Shown piece by piece: positions 38,901 through 50,779 of a DNA stretch of 64,000 nt. Positions within the stretch are counted from its first letter, which is position 1. The number at the start of each line of letters is the position of its first letter. A model generated the notes under the pieces. That model did no database searches, was not told the origin of the DNA, and saw only the letters and a program-made list of their open reading frames with translations. Origin of the DNA: Citrus sinensis (Eukaryota; Streptophyta; Magnoliopsida; Sapindales; Rutaceae); the NCBI RefSeq assembly GCF_022201045.2, contig NC_068557.1, positions 3,596,001-3,660,000 on the forward strand. Reading direction: 5' to 3'. The translations under genes and the position numbers were made by a program.

Positions 38901-41900
38901 TCTTACAGATTATGCCCGATTAACAACGTTCCTATACATTGTATTCTGGTTTGTTCCTTTCCAGCTTGGAATTTGTTTGATATTTTAATTTCAAATGAAA
39001 TTTGAATGAGAGGGAAATTCAAGAATATGCAGCCTACATGATGCAGATTGATAGTTTGAACTTTTTCAAACAAAACAAAGTAAAATGATTTGGAAGCTTG
39101 AGGCCTTGGTCTTGCAAGTCCTATGTGAAAATGCAGCAAGAACGAGGTTGAATTACTTCAATATGATTTGGAAGGCCAAAGTCCCTCCAAAAATTCAACT
39201 TTTGCTAGGTCATTGGCTCATGGAAATTAACACTGCTAATGTTATTAAATAAAAGCATCCCAGACAGAATTTGCCATCCTGGTGTCAAGTGTGCAGGAAA
39301 ACTGAAGAGACGGCTGACTATTTGTTTCTCCACTGTCCTGCAGCTTCTATTTTGTGGACCAATTTATGCAAAGTAGCTAGAATCTCTAGGGTTGTTCCAA
39401 GATCTTGTGGTCCTTTGCTTTCACAAAATGTTTTTGATTTTGAAACATGAAAGAAAGCCAAATTCCCATAGTCTGCTGTGCTAGCTCTTTCTTGGGCCAT
39501 TTGGAAAGAAGGGAACAGCCATATCTTTGATGATAAGAGAGACAACCGAGTTTTTTTTCTTGTGGGACAAAGTCTGAATTTTGGCCTTGCTCTGGACCAC
39601 TGTTTGTAAGGAATTTCAAGACAATTCCTTCTTTTTATTCATTTGAATTGGGAAGGGGCATTAATATAGATTCTATATACAGCGAGAAGGGGATAGTTTT
39701 GTTTAGTGTAAACAAATGTGCAGTTGCAGCTCCCTTCTAGGATTTTCTTTTGGCTATGCTATGCATTCCTGATCTACTTTGTATTTCTTCTTCTCGATAG
39801 ATATATTCAGTTTTCTATATATTAGGGGAAAAAATGGTTACTGAAAATGCATCCTCCAATTAGTGATGCAAAATCTCAGTTTCAGAATTGCTAAGGAATG
39901 GATTCTTTATTATCTCAATCAGTTCATGAGGACAGTACAGTATCTTGGCAAACAACTACTTAACAGCAGGAAAAAAACCCCTTAGAACTACATAACGACT
40001 AAAGCTAAGCAATGACTCTTATTTTCTCATACTTGTGTATATTTTCATAGTCCCATTCAATGCCCTAAAAAGCATTGATAACATATCAGCCACATAATAG
40101 CGTTGCACAGTTACATAATAGCATTGCACAGTTCCCATGCTCCTCTACATTGTTTTGGCAGGGAATAGATAATCTAGAGGACAGCTCATGAAGATAAATA
40201 GATACAAAAACATGAATATGCTAATGCTAATGTAGTAAAAGTACTTCCTAAGGCTGTACTGATGACACAGACCATTGCAATATCTTTGCTCAAATTAGGA
40301 GATGACCAGGAATGTTTTTTATGGAGAGAAAATCCAACTAGAAAGAAAGCACATCTTGAAGAAAATTTTAAACCCTATGGGTTGAATTCCCAAAACCCCC
40401 CCCCCCCCCCCCCTTTTCAAGTGAGAATAGTTTGAAAGATTATAATGGAAAACTACAAGCAGATGACATCCCAGAAGTATATTTTAGACAAAATGCATAC
40501 CTTTTCAACAAGACCTTTCCCAGATTCATCATCTTCCTCAAAGAAAGACAGACCGGTGTCAGAAGTATGCCTTCTAATGCTCAAGTAGGCTTCCAAACCA
40601 GCCATGACTCTCTCAATTTCCTCAGGAACTTGCTGAACAGATGATATGTTTTGTCAGTGAACTAAAGAGAAAAAAATCATGCTCAAGTGCATTTAAAGTG
40701 AGGACCAACAGCAGATTGAAAATACAAGTGTTCCTAGAAACTTGAAAGATTAATAGAGCCTAGTTTTCCAATAAGTAAAAACAAAATCTCTTTCACCAAA
40801 AAAAAAAAAACAAAATGGTGCAACTTCTAGGCCTGTCAGAGAAAAATAGCATCTAACTAAACAATTAATTATAATGCTCCATGTTCACTTCAGTACAACC
40901 TACAAACTTTACAGTTAACAATTCAAACTTTAGTTCACAACTTAAAAAATTATTCAACTTTCCATTAGACACGTGAGACAAGGTAAAATCCTAACTTTAC
41001 AGATGTTCAAACTTCCAGTAACTGCAACAAGGACTAAACAATTACATTGCTTATAGTACATCAAACAGTAAACATTTTCTGCAAGAGGCATATAGATATA
41101 AATACATGACTCCAAAAATAAAATAGAAGACAATCATAATTTTTAGTTCTGAAATTTTATTGTTTAATATTGAACATTAACAAACTAAACAGCAATCACA
41201 CCACAACAACAACAGAATAGTTGAAAGAAATTCATCTAACAGGCCACCATACCAACTAATTTAGTACACCATCAAGTAAGAATTAAACTAAACATCACCT
41301 CAATGAGTTCTGCTCCTCCCCATGGGAGACAAGACAAAATGCAAGTTACATAAAAGTCAGCACGTGCTTGCCAGGAAGGATTTCCTTTGTCCTCATCCAC
41401 TGTTGTGGCAGCTGATGACAATAAAGTTTCAAAGACCACCACCAGAGAACCAGGCTGGAGAATTTTGCTACACATCTATAAAACAGAAAAAACATAAGAC
41501 TAAATTTTTCAGCTTTGTTTGAAATTGAAAAAAAAAAATGTGTATAGAGACTACACATAAGCTACGAGAAAGAGTCCTAAGATGTCCATGTGCACAAATA
41601 CTTCCAATCTTCACACATAAACTGCCTAAACATGATAATTTATAGATATTCTTAACGAATTTAACTGCCTAACCCTAAGCATGTAATCTAACCTAGGTGG
41701 TAACGCCCTGTGAACATCATGCAAGAGGCCTGCTTATAGACCTCCATCTTTAACCTATAACCTAAAAGCACATGTTGCAGTACATGTAACACATAGTATA
41801 ATTCATCAATGAGATAACACTCCTCCACTGCTGAGTATACATCTAAAGCTCAAGTTTAAAATTTCTTTGAAGAATTACGAAGTCTTCTACCAAAGGAGTG

Positions 41901-44900
41901 TAAGCATTTAACTATCCAAAAACAGACACTTGAGTATAACTATAACCAAGAGTCTGGTTGTAAATCAACAATAGCAAACATAAACTCATTCTTGAATGCT
42001 AATCGCAATTACCAAATAAAAACTCATTCTCTAGTGTGTTAAGTCCTCTGTAGATTCTAATTTAAAATGAAAATTTAAAATTTACAAGAAGTGACCCACT
42101 TCTGAACAACCATTACATCATATAAAAAACCAGTCCTAAATAACCAAATAGCATCAAAATCATACATACCATAACAGTCAAAAATCGCATCAAAATACGA
42201 ATGCGGTCGCAGTTTCCAGAGTCTAAGGCATCCTGAAAAAATCAACACAAAGTGAGAGAGAGAGAGGAAGTGATATACTTCAATAACACTTTATAATAAA
42301 AATAAACAATACATCCCAACAAGACAATTTGAATAATAATTGTCTATGCTTCTTAGATAGGCTCAAAGAGAGACTATTAACATAAAGTAACAAGGCTCAG
42401 GCGGACAAAATTAAGTCAAAAGTGCATTTGGGCATAACTGAATGCACTGTGAGTACTCTCAAAGAACCCAACCTCTCTTGCAGCAAATATCCATATCCAA
42501 TAACACAGCACAAGAAAGAAATCATGCTTCCCTATCTCAATAAAAATTTCAGGATTAAGGAATCAATTTATTGCTGTCTGAAGAGCAAAAACATTTTCTC
42601 TGAAATTTAAAAGAATAAAAATAAAGATAAACCACTAACTAACTAACCTATATCATAATATACATACATACATATATATATCTATATATATATATATATA
42701 TATATAAATGTAACCTATATCTCAAGAGCACTAGCCAAACTCTATGAAGCCATAAGCTAATATATGACACTTACTAAAATCACATTGATCCTCCACGCAC
42801 AAACCAACTATACTTAAACCCAAGTCACCGATTTTTAATGATAGACCATATCCAAAAGACTGAAAAAGCAGGGTTCCAATAGTCCATCATGGTCAGAGGT
42901 TGGTTCTCAGAACAATACCAGCGTGGCTCAACACAAATTCAGCAGTAATGAAGATATAACTCAAGCGGCGGCCTTCCATCAGTCGAGAATGTAAATGTGA
43001 ACCAAGAATCTAGATCTCACCCCAATAAAACTACACCATAGTAGTTCAAAACTTAATTTTCCAGATATATTATGCCCTAGCATGCACCATGAAGGTAAAT
43101 GTGAACCAAGGATCAAAGTAAAACATCAAGTTATTTATCATTTATATGGTTGCAGTTCAATACTTTGTTCACTCTTCAGCCTAACATTTCAAATTAGACT
43201 GCAAGATGCAAAATAATAACTGTATCCTCTTTGCACTTGTTCACCTGGAATTTTCTTTGAGTGGTCTCCACAACTTTTTTAACAAAGTCCTCATTTTCCA
43301 AGTTCAGCAAGCCAACCTGATAGAGAGATAGAGAGAGAGGCAACACAAGAATCAGCAGGAAACGTAAACAACAGCGGAGAAAATATTCATAAAACCAACA
43401 TATAATCATAGAAAAAAGAAAACAAGGATGACAACATACAATCAGACAGAGAGAGAGAGAGAGAGAGAAGAAAACAACCCATAACGAAGGTATGTCTAGT
43501 CAACTTCCACAAAACAATTGTATAAGAACCTAAAACCACCATTTAACTTGATGTCTTATGAGATAAGAATTCTATAGACCTCTATCAGGGCGTCTGTGAT
43601 CAATGTACAGCTTGAAGAGGCCCATTTTAAGTTTGTTCTATCATACATAAGAAAGCTTGCTCAACTATAATGATTGTTCTTTGAGAAATCCCAAAAGGAT
43701 AGACATAAGAATGTATCTTGAGATAATAGAAGGGGATTTCTCCAACCAAGCAAGAACATCAATTAAATTTACATGATATTGGGTATGATTGAAACTGTTG
43801 AGCTTCTGGTTAATTTTGACCGTACAACGGCTAAAGTGTTTGTTAAACATACACTTTTACATGGCAGCTAATGTTTACAACTTAATAGCTAGCAATTTCA
43901 TTTCCTACCAGTTGCAGAATAAACGTCAGAGAATCTCAATGCAAAAAATATCCATTATAATATGGGGACACTTTGTTATCTTATTTTGGATAGAATAAAA
44001 CAAAAATATAACTCACATTACAAAATAGCAGAAGCATATTTGACTGAATGAGGGACTAACTAATTCTGGATAGGGAAAATTTTGCTTACATATTGCAAGC
44101 ATTCAGTGGCTGTTTCCTCCCCCATTTAAGGTGGCAATAAGTGCTTTTAACTGAGGTGCCCGCTAGTTAGTAGAGTTTTCCCTCTTAACAAGTCTCATAT
44201 GCATGTGTTCACAACATTCTTTTCATCCAAGAGCTAACTAAGAATATACTTACTCAAACATATGGACCACCTCTTTTATGAGGAAAACATACAACTTTAA
44301 ACCATTGCTTATAGTCCAAGTAATATGGTTCAAAAGGAGACTAGGTCATAAATGGTATATTCAATATCAATCTCAATACTTATTGGCAGGATTCAATCTC
44401 AAACCTCCTATGCGATCACAAGAAACTTTACACTACTGAGCTAGTTGATACACCAAAAAGTTGTTTTCACAAGAACATATATACACAAAACTATGAAAAA
44501 AATGTGATGATAAGCATATAACATTCATGCTACAACCTCCCAAATCTAAACATACTAGTGTCATATTAATACCAACAAAACCACGGCATACACATGCTCA
44601 TAGATGTCAATTTGTAGTATTTCGCTCAGAGGTTAGAGACACTAAGTTAAGAAGAGACCAAAAGGAATGATACAAGGTGACTTACCAATGTCCCATATAA
44701 AGGAATCTTGTGTGGAATTTGCTCAGCACAATTAATAATATACTGCCAACATGAAGAGTGTAAAAAATAATGATATTGTTTAACAAAACAATCCATAAAA
44801 CTGGAAACAAAGAAACCAAATGAAAAAACTGAAACCTCCAATAACATACTAACACAAGCGTGCAATCAAATTTAAGTTCATCTTCCAATTTTCTAAAAAA

Positions 44901-45246
44901 TAAAACAAGAGGATACAGTAGTTTCAAAAATTTAGGCTTACATGTGGAACATCGTCAAAAGAGTGCTCGAGTTCTCGCCGAATTACGCCGAAGCATGTTT
45001 CCTGCAAAAGCAAGTTTCAGAAACAAAGAATCAAACACACGTGCACTGCAGATGCCAGCAACGGAAAACGAAACCCCTAAATAGGGTTTTTGACGAGACA
45101 GAAAAAAAAATAGAAAAAAAAAAGATAGAAAATGTGAAAGCGAAAGGAGAGTAAGAACGGACAATGTGATCCTTCAAGTCGTCGGAGTTGCCGTACTCCG
45201 GACAATTGTCCCCGATTTTAAGCAGAAGGTTCTTCCAGCTGCTCAT
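29960..45246 (-). CDS. CBP80: Nuclear cap-binding protein subunit 1 (CBP80/ABH1)
   Basis: Large subunit of the nuclear cap-binding complex. With CBP20 it binds the m7G cap and acts in splicing, microRNA processing and abscisic-acid responses (known from Arabidopsis ABH1). Nineteen exons: 45246-45163, 45001-44942, 44742-44686, 43316-43245, 42232-42170, 41475-41299, 40632-40501, 38379-38313, 37258-37056, 36102-36032, 35521-35437, 34428-34360, 34167-34049, 33523-33385, 33162-32662, 32033-31734, 31142-30964, 30856-30745, 30064-29960. Phase is continuous, giving 864 aa against about 848 in Arabidopsis. Conserved landmarks are MSSWKNLLLKIGD at the start, PQRIRRLNIFP, FIWPWEEWAYVLDLPKWAP, AIDRMMGYRLISN, EKEQWCLSTLGY and IWPHMEKL near the end. 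The architecture is three MIF4G-like helical domains, with a charged low-complexity segment near residues 770-800. The donor after exon 10 (GTTCGT) is weak. Intron 7 holds a LINE fragment. Confidence 0.96.
38540..39660 (+). mobile_element. LINE (non-LTR retrotransposon) 3' fragment in CBP80 intron 7
   Basis: Antisense to CBP80. From about 38580, pieces resemble the post-RT region of plant LINEs (GLGIGNM, then a segment like the usual KEsLWHkVL..KY motif). At 39163-39378 one frame, broken by a single TAA, reads as the reverse-transcriptase zinc-binding (zf-RVT) domain. It has IWKAKVPPKIQLL, then WCQVCRKTEET and LFLHCPAASILW, which supplies the CxxC and HC metal ligands. Shifted frames then give AIWKEGNSHIFDDKR and LWDKV..LALLW, as in LINE C-termini. 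Frameshifts and stops make it inactive. The 5' part, including the catalytic RT core, is absent. The boundaries are approximate. Confidence 0.8.
40396..40413. repeat. C18 homopolymer in CBP80 intron 7
   Basis: An uninterrupted run of about 18 C, likely length-variable and error-prone in sequencing. Confidence 0.9.
42660..42706. repeat. TACA/TA microsatellite in CBP80 intron 5
   Basis: TACATACATACA units followed by a long TA run. Intronic. Confidence 0.9.
43448..43469. repeat. (AG)n microsatellite in CBP80 intron 3
   Basis: Eleven AG units, with a shorter impure AG run at about 43321-43337. Confidence 0.9.
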
Positions 45247-45780
45247 TTCTTAATCTCTTGTTCCGTGAGAGAAGCAGAAGCAGAGGAAGAGCCAGCAGTT
45301 TAGTAAGAAGAAGGGGATTTGCAGGGTTTAGTGGCAAATTGGATTCCAATTAACTTGAACCCTAACGGAGCCGGTCCAGCCCGGTTGGAACTTAACCAGA
45401 CTATTTATAAAATAGTTTTTAGGTAAACAAAATAAACCAGAGAAGCCACGTATGGAAGGGCAGCGTTTGTGGATGGTAAATGGGCTGGCCGATTCGGACT
45501 TTCAGGTTAGCTGGGGCAGGCTTAATTCAGACACGGTCCAGGGTCGGGTCGGGACGGAATTTAGCCCACGCTTGCATTCGAATTTTTTCAGAATGTTTCA
45601 AATTTATTTATTATTTTTTAAATAAAAAAGTTTCAGTGCTTCCTCTGCTTCCCAAAAATGCCAAAACAACAGCAACAACTAACCCATTTTAGTTTCTCTC
45701 ATATCTTCAAATCTCTCACTTTTTTTTTTTTTTTAAACAAAACGCATTAGGATTTTCTCCTTATATATCTTTAGTTTTTA

Positions 45781-45951
45781 AAGCTGATGAATGCTGGCCG
45801 TTGGATTCAGCCAAATGCAAGGCACACTACCAAAAATCCAGGAGTGCTGGTAAGAAAATATATTTTATATGTGCAGTACATTCACACTTAAACGCAATTT
45901 TTAAGTTAAAGTTTTGAATAAAATCGTGTGAAATCAAAGCATAATAGATGA
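45781..45951. repeat. Diverged direct repeat, copy A
   Basis: Shares GATGAATGCTGGCCGTTGGA, a GCAGTACATTCACA word and a CGTGTGAAATCAAA word, in the same order, with the segment at 46564-46846. Probably two copies of one repeat or a local duplication. Confidence 0.75.
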
Positions 45952-46563
45952 CGCGCCATTTGTTCATAAAAATAGAAAATGTCACGCTGTCTACGCATAT
46001 TCGAGAGGAGTGACATGTCTTTCAGAGAGAATGACAAACGATGAGTCAGCTACGCATGTTGGCTACGTTAACCGTGAAGGACGACATGCCGTATGAAACC
46101 TCGTTAAATGAAGACTCGCCGTCTTCGTATTTACTTAGTAGATGACTCGTCGTGTCTGTCTTTGTATATGTGCATGTATATTTTTTACTATTTTATTTTT
46201 ATTATTTTTTATTGACTTCTTTTAATTTTTATTAAACATATAATATATGACATGCTATTCATGCTATAAACCTTTAGACAACATGCCGTCCAATATAATA
46301 CACGAAAATAAGGTTTTACTTAGGTAAAATAACATGGTTTACTGGGGAAATAGATGTTAAAAGCATGCAAATTCAGCGATTAGTCGGAAATTGTTAATTT
46401 TTCTTACGATAATTATAATTTTGACAGAACAATCACCACATTAAACAACCTAAAAATATAAACTGAATTGTTTTCAACGAGAATAAGAGAAAAAATATAT
46501 ATATAATGAGATACGCGGGCAACGAGAGAAATTGGGGGCTGAGATAACAATAATTTAATCTTC

Positions 46564-46846
46564 AAAGCCGATGAATGCTGGCCGTTGGATTCGGCCATTG
46601 GCTAGGCACAATACCAGAAATCCAAGAATCTATACATGCAGTACATTCACAACTACACATAATTTTTAAGTTGAAGCTTTTTAATCTTGATATTATCCAC
46701 TTGTAAAAATAACATGCCTTATGTAAAAGCATATGAACAACTGGAATTGATTATTACCCCATGTAAATGTTAAAAATAAATAAAATAAAAAACAATCTCA
46801 TACTTTTAAATAAAGTCGTGTGAAATCAAACATAACAGATGACTAG
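46564..46846. repeat. Diverged direct repeat, copy B
   Basis: Same order of shared words as copy A, but with about 110 bp extra before the CGTGTGAAATCAAA word. No clear terminal repeats or target duplications were found, so the element type is unknown. Confidence 0.75.
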
Positions 46847-47437
46847 ATACATATTGCTATAGTATATCCATAAAATAACTGATACTAGTTTAAAATCTTA
46901 TTACTATTAGAAAGAAATATATACACATTTCATTTTTAGAGAAATGAGAACAGTATCCGGGGAACTCGAACAAATGGCTTCAACCTTCTGCACCACTAAC
47001 CCACTGTTATAAGCCCAGAATGAAAAATCTCTTATAGCTTTGCAATAATTGCTTGTGGGTTCACAAACATGGTAAAATGCAAGCTGATCTCATATAGGAC
47101 TATGGGTTTCAATTTGCTTCAGTTAGTTGCAGTTTGTCTGGTGAGAGAGAGAGAGCATTTTCGGGGGTCCCAACATATTCTGAAACAATTGTTTGGGCAT
47201 GTGAATTTGCACATGCAAAATGGCCCCATTTGATTTATAAGCGCACATGGATGAGATAAGAGCCCTAACAGCCCCCACCGCCACTTTAAAAGAAGAAAAA
47301 AGCTAATTACCAAAAACTTTATAGCAACTGCACTATAAGTACCATTCACTTCCTTCAGAACTTTTCACACCCAACTCCCTCATCACTCAAATCCACTTCA
47401 AGCTCTTATTGTTGTGTTGTTTCTTCTCCAAAGAATA

Positions 47438-48760
47438 ATGGCCAGAATGCTGAGACTTGTTGTGTTATTTGTGGCATTGATGCTTGTTTTAGTGGCACAA
47501 AACCAGGTAAGTTGCTTATGCAGCATATTCTTCAGATTATCGAAAGTTCATTATTCATTTTTTCCTTTTTACTTTTTTTACTTTCTAAGTAACTCTCACT
47601 GAATAAGAAAAAATTATTAGAAAGAAACGAAGAATGAATAAATAAAAAATTCCGGATGATGTAATAAACTGATCTTGTTATCTCATAGAATAGAATTAAA
47701 TCCGGGGAAAAACAAAAATTCATGATTGTACGTATAGTATGGTAGTATGGTATAATATGTAATTTCTTTTCTGTAAGGGAGTTTATGCACTGAAATTTGT
47801 TCTCCTAAATTTTATTTTCTCTGTTTGAAGCTTATAGCTAGCTGGGATTCAAATGCAGATATAAAGTAAACAAAAATGAGGAAAAAAAATAGGCCATAAT
47901 GCAGATAGATGCAAAATCGCAGCTTACCTTCTAACAGTAATCAAAATTAAGCTGAAAAAGGACTGAAAAGCTAACTTACAAAAGCGGACCACAAATTAAT
48001 TGCACAACTCCTGTTAAATTATTATTATCACAATTATTAATTGTTACCGCTGCTTCTCTTTAATACTTTTTTTTTGTTTGATTTTTATTTTCTTATTTGA
48101 AATTAATATTTTCAATTTGTTTTCTTTAGGCTGCGGGCACAGGAATTGCAGCGTCTCAGCTACAGGCACAAGGCAACCGCCCTGCGGTAATTTCAACTCA
48201 TAAAGTGCTTCTAAATAAGTATCCTCTCTTCATTTTGGCTTTAACTCTTTTAAATTCATTGGACTCCATGCAGCGCGGTACCACCCAAGGGAGCCTTAAT
48301 CATCAAGGTAATTTATTTTGCACATCAAACTTATAATCCGAGATAAGGATTCAGTGCTGATATAAGTTTTGACTGAGCACTGAATTAATAATTGTTATGT
48401 AAGATAAATAAAAAAAATAAAAACTCAAAATAAATCTTAATAATTGATTCAATGATTAGTCAAAAAAAAGTTCCAACACTGAATTCTAATTCTATAATTT
48501 GATATGTAAAACTTAAAATTACCATTTACATTAAAATCACCTTTTGTAGCTAATCAAAAGGTGATTTTTAATATGCAGAATGTGCTCCAAAATGCCATTA
48601 TAGATGCTCAGCAACTTCATACAAGAAGCCGTGCCTGTTTTTCTGCCAAAAATGTTGTGCAAAGTGCTTATGTGTGCCGGCAGGCACATATGGGAACAAG
48701 CAAACGTGCCCTTGCTACAATAACTGGAAGACAAAGCGAGGAGGACCAAAATGCCCTTGA
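47438..48760 (+). CDS. GASA/snakin cysteine-rich secreted peptide
   Basis: A gibberellin-regulated (GASA/snakin) family peptide, a group linked to growth and redox control and antimicrobial activity. Four exons: 47438-47506, 48130-48186, 48274-48307, 48579-48760. All introns are GT..AG, and the protein is 113 aa. Residues 1-23 form a hydrophobic signal peptide (exon 1 ends exactly after it). A short variable Gln/Gly/Ala linker from exons 2-3 follows. Exon 4 carries the whole GASA domain: 12 cysteines, including the adjacent CC and a CxC pair, ending KCP and then TGA. A possible in-frame GTG upstream at 47414 is ignored because the ATG at 47438 starts the signal peptide. The mature peptide should be apoplastic. 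The specific paralogue is not assigned. Confidence 0.94.
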
Positions 48761-49773
48761 ATTAATGGTATCAGTTTATAGTAATAAAATTTTCTATCGA
48801 CACTAATCAGTTATATATTTCCTATAATGCTTATTTTGCTATTGTAGCCAATCTTTCTTGTACTCGTTTAGCAAGCATAAGTAATGTATTTTTCAATAAA
48901 TTATAGAATATAATCTGGGTCTAATTATTCAAGGGCATAATTACTTACTAAACCAGGTAAACCACTTTTACCTAACAGATAAATATTTTTATGGGTTACT
49001 ATCATTTCACTTTTACCTAACAGATAACTTGACAGACAAGTTAACACTGAATTCAATATAAAGGATCATAACTCCAACTCATCGGGCAGGGGGTGAGGTC
49101 TTGAATTCTTCAACTCGTGGCATAATTTCAATTAAATTCACAGGATAACAGCTTAGATGATGAATGTAATTTTATGGTTTTTTTTCAGTCAAGTGGGCCA
49201 CTCGGTCAAATTAGCTCCGTCCTTGCGTGTATTCATTATGTCCGTTAGATTTTACTGTTGCAAATCCAACGGTGACTACAGAACCAGAAAGAAATGGCTG
49301 TTCCTTTCTCACCGTTAGTTAGGGCCCAATTATAGCAAAAGTTTCTTCCAATATGACACGCGTCCAATTTCATAAACAAAACATTTGATTTTTTGAGAAT
49401 AAAATTTTGAACCGAATTGGGACAATTTTTCTTTTTTTTTGACAATCGACTTTTGGGTTTTTCATTTTTTTTGTGTGAAAAAATTGCAAAATCGCAGCAA
49501 ACTGATAGTTTTCAATTTCGCTTCGATTATGCCAATCCTTTGGTTAACCTTTTTTTTTCTTTTTTGGTAAACAACTAAAATTCTAAAACGTTACGTATCT
49601 GTTTAGTTTCTTTCATTATTATCGTTATTTTGTTTCCTAAAATGATATAAAACTGATTTGTCCTTACACAATTACATATATTAAAATAAATGGAGAAGAA
49701 TTCTTGGTAGTACTTGCCAACCAGGAAGAACTGTTATTCACTTTGATAATGACTAATAAACCTTCTAAATATG
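48761..49773. other. Intergenic DNA between GASA and the first lipid-transfer gene
   Basis: Mostly A/T-rich. CACTTTTACCTAACAGATAA recurs almost exactly (about 48963 and 49009). From about 49620 the sequence shows weak similarity to the region upstream of the 53230 gene, continuing into the conserved promoter block. Confidence 0.45.
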
Positions 49774-49819
49774 AAAAAAGGAAATTGATTGAAGGATAAG
49801 GCTCAATTATCAGCCAGAA
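49774..49819 (+). promoter_or_regulatory. Promoter block shared by the first two lipid-transfer genes
   Basis: A segment containing TTGAAGGATAAGG, then TCAAT-ATCA-CCAGAA, closely matches 52985-53029. It lies about 270-315 bp upstream of the ATG. Conservation over neutral-looking flanks suggests either a regulatory element or a young duplication. Confidence 0.5.
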
Positions 49820-49989
49820 GATTTTAAACATTTTTCTACCTTTTTAGTCAATCAGATTAAAAAAATACTCCAACGAAAGATTATTATTCAAACTTGATTA
49901 TCCTAATTTGCCAAAGTACGTACCTAACTCCCTCACATTCAAATAAAATTAAAATTGACTAATTGAGCCCTCCAACTGCTCTTTCTCTC

Positions 49990-49997
49990 TATATATA
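49990..49997 (+). promoter_or_regulatory. TATA box of the first lipid-transfer gene
   Basis: TATATATA in a CT-rich context, 92 bp upstream of the ATG at 50089. Confidence 0.65.
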
Positions 49998-50088
49998 GCT
50001 CGAACAATATCAAAGCTTTAACATAATCAGTTGCGTAACAAGATTTTGACAAAGAAAAATTAATACAGCCACGGTGTTCAGAAAAGAT

Positions 50089-50551
50089 ATGGCTTCTTTG
50101 GTTACTCGTTTGGTGTTGGCCATGGTGGTGATTGCCGGAACCCTAATGTTCGGCAACGTTCAGGTGTCGGCGCAATGCGGAGGAAGTATCCCTCAACTTG
50201 TTGCCCAATGCTCGCAGTTCGTCAAAAAAGAGGGACCAAAAATCCCTCCGTCCCCCGGTTGCTGTTCTGTGGTGAAAGCTGCTGACGTCCCTTGTGTTTG
50301 CACCCTCGTTACGCCGGCTATAGAGAAGCTTATCAGCATGGAGAAGGTGGTCTACGTAGCTCGTACTTGTGGCGTCACGGTTAAACCCGGCACAAAATGT
50401 GGAAGTGAGTTTCTTCGTTGAAACCCTAATCAAACTTCTAGTACCATGTGTGTATACATGTATGTTTTTATCATATACTTATGCATTTTTTTTTTGAAAT
50501 CATGATTTCGATATTTCAGGTTACACGGTTCCACCAAAAAGAATGATATAA
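50089..50551 (+). CDS. Type-IV/DIR1-like non-specific lipid-transfer protein, copy 1
   Basis: A small secreted protein of the eight-cysteine (8CM) superfamily, expected to bind lipids or fatty acids in the apoplast. Two exons, 50089-50404 and 50520-50551, give 115 aa. The phase-1 intron splits the serine codon after Cys-Gly. Signal peptide about 1-28. Cysteines at 30, 41, 58, 59, 69, 71, 94 and 104 give C-X10-C-X16-CC-X9-CVC-X22-C-X9-C. The tail reads SYTVPPKRMI. The IPPSPGCC, VVYVARTCG and CGSYTVP signatures match the Arabidopsis At5g55410/At5g55450/At5g55460 group. The ATG at 50089 is used because the in-frame GTG at 50074 would precede the signal peptide. The function of this subgroup is largely uncharacterised. 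Confidence 0.93.
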
Positions 50552-50742
50552 GATCGAGGTGTTGGCTAGAGCTGCAAAAAACAAAATGTTGTTACATTAA
50601 TTTCCCTTTGAATAATGAGAAATGTGATCATTTCTTTTGTATGCTTCTTTAATTTCCCTTTGAATAATAAAAATTTCTAGTTTTTCTAGAAAGATGTGAG
50701 TTCATGTGACTTTATTAAAGATTAATTATCAGATCTAATTCT

Positions 50743-50744
<2 letters not shown>

Positions 50745-50775
<31 letters not shown>
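50745..50775. repeat. (AT)n microsatellite
   Basis: About 15 AT units, about 200 bp downstream of the first lipid-transfer gene. Confidence 0.9.

Positions 50776-50779
<4 letters not shown>

Larger units (their letters stand above)
45247..47437. other. Divergent intergenic region, CBP80 and GASA
   Basis: The 5' flanks of two divergently transcribed genes: CBP80 (leftward from 45246) and the GASA gene (rightward from 47438). Near 45480-45560 lies GC-rich sequence with GGGTCGGGTCGGG. Two diverged direct repeats (from about 45781 and 46564) bracket a GC-richer insert (about 45955-46170) with repeated GACATG and GACTCG..CGTC words. No other gene is seen. Confidence 0.5.

Noticed and set aside
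50143..50433. 96-codon minus-strand frame over lipid-transfer copy 1
   Set aside because: Opposite strand of a clear 8-cysteine coding exon with signal peptide and conserved intron.
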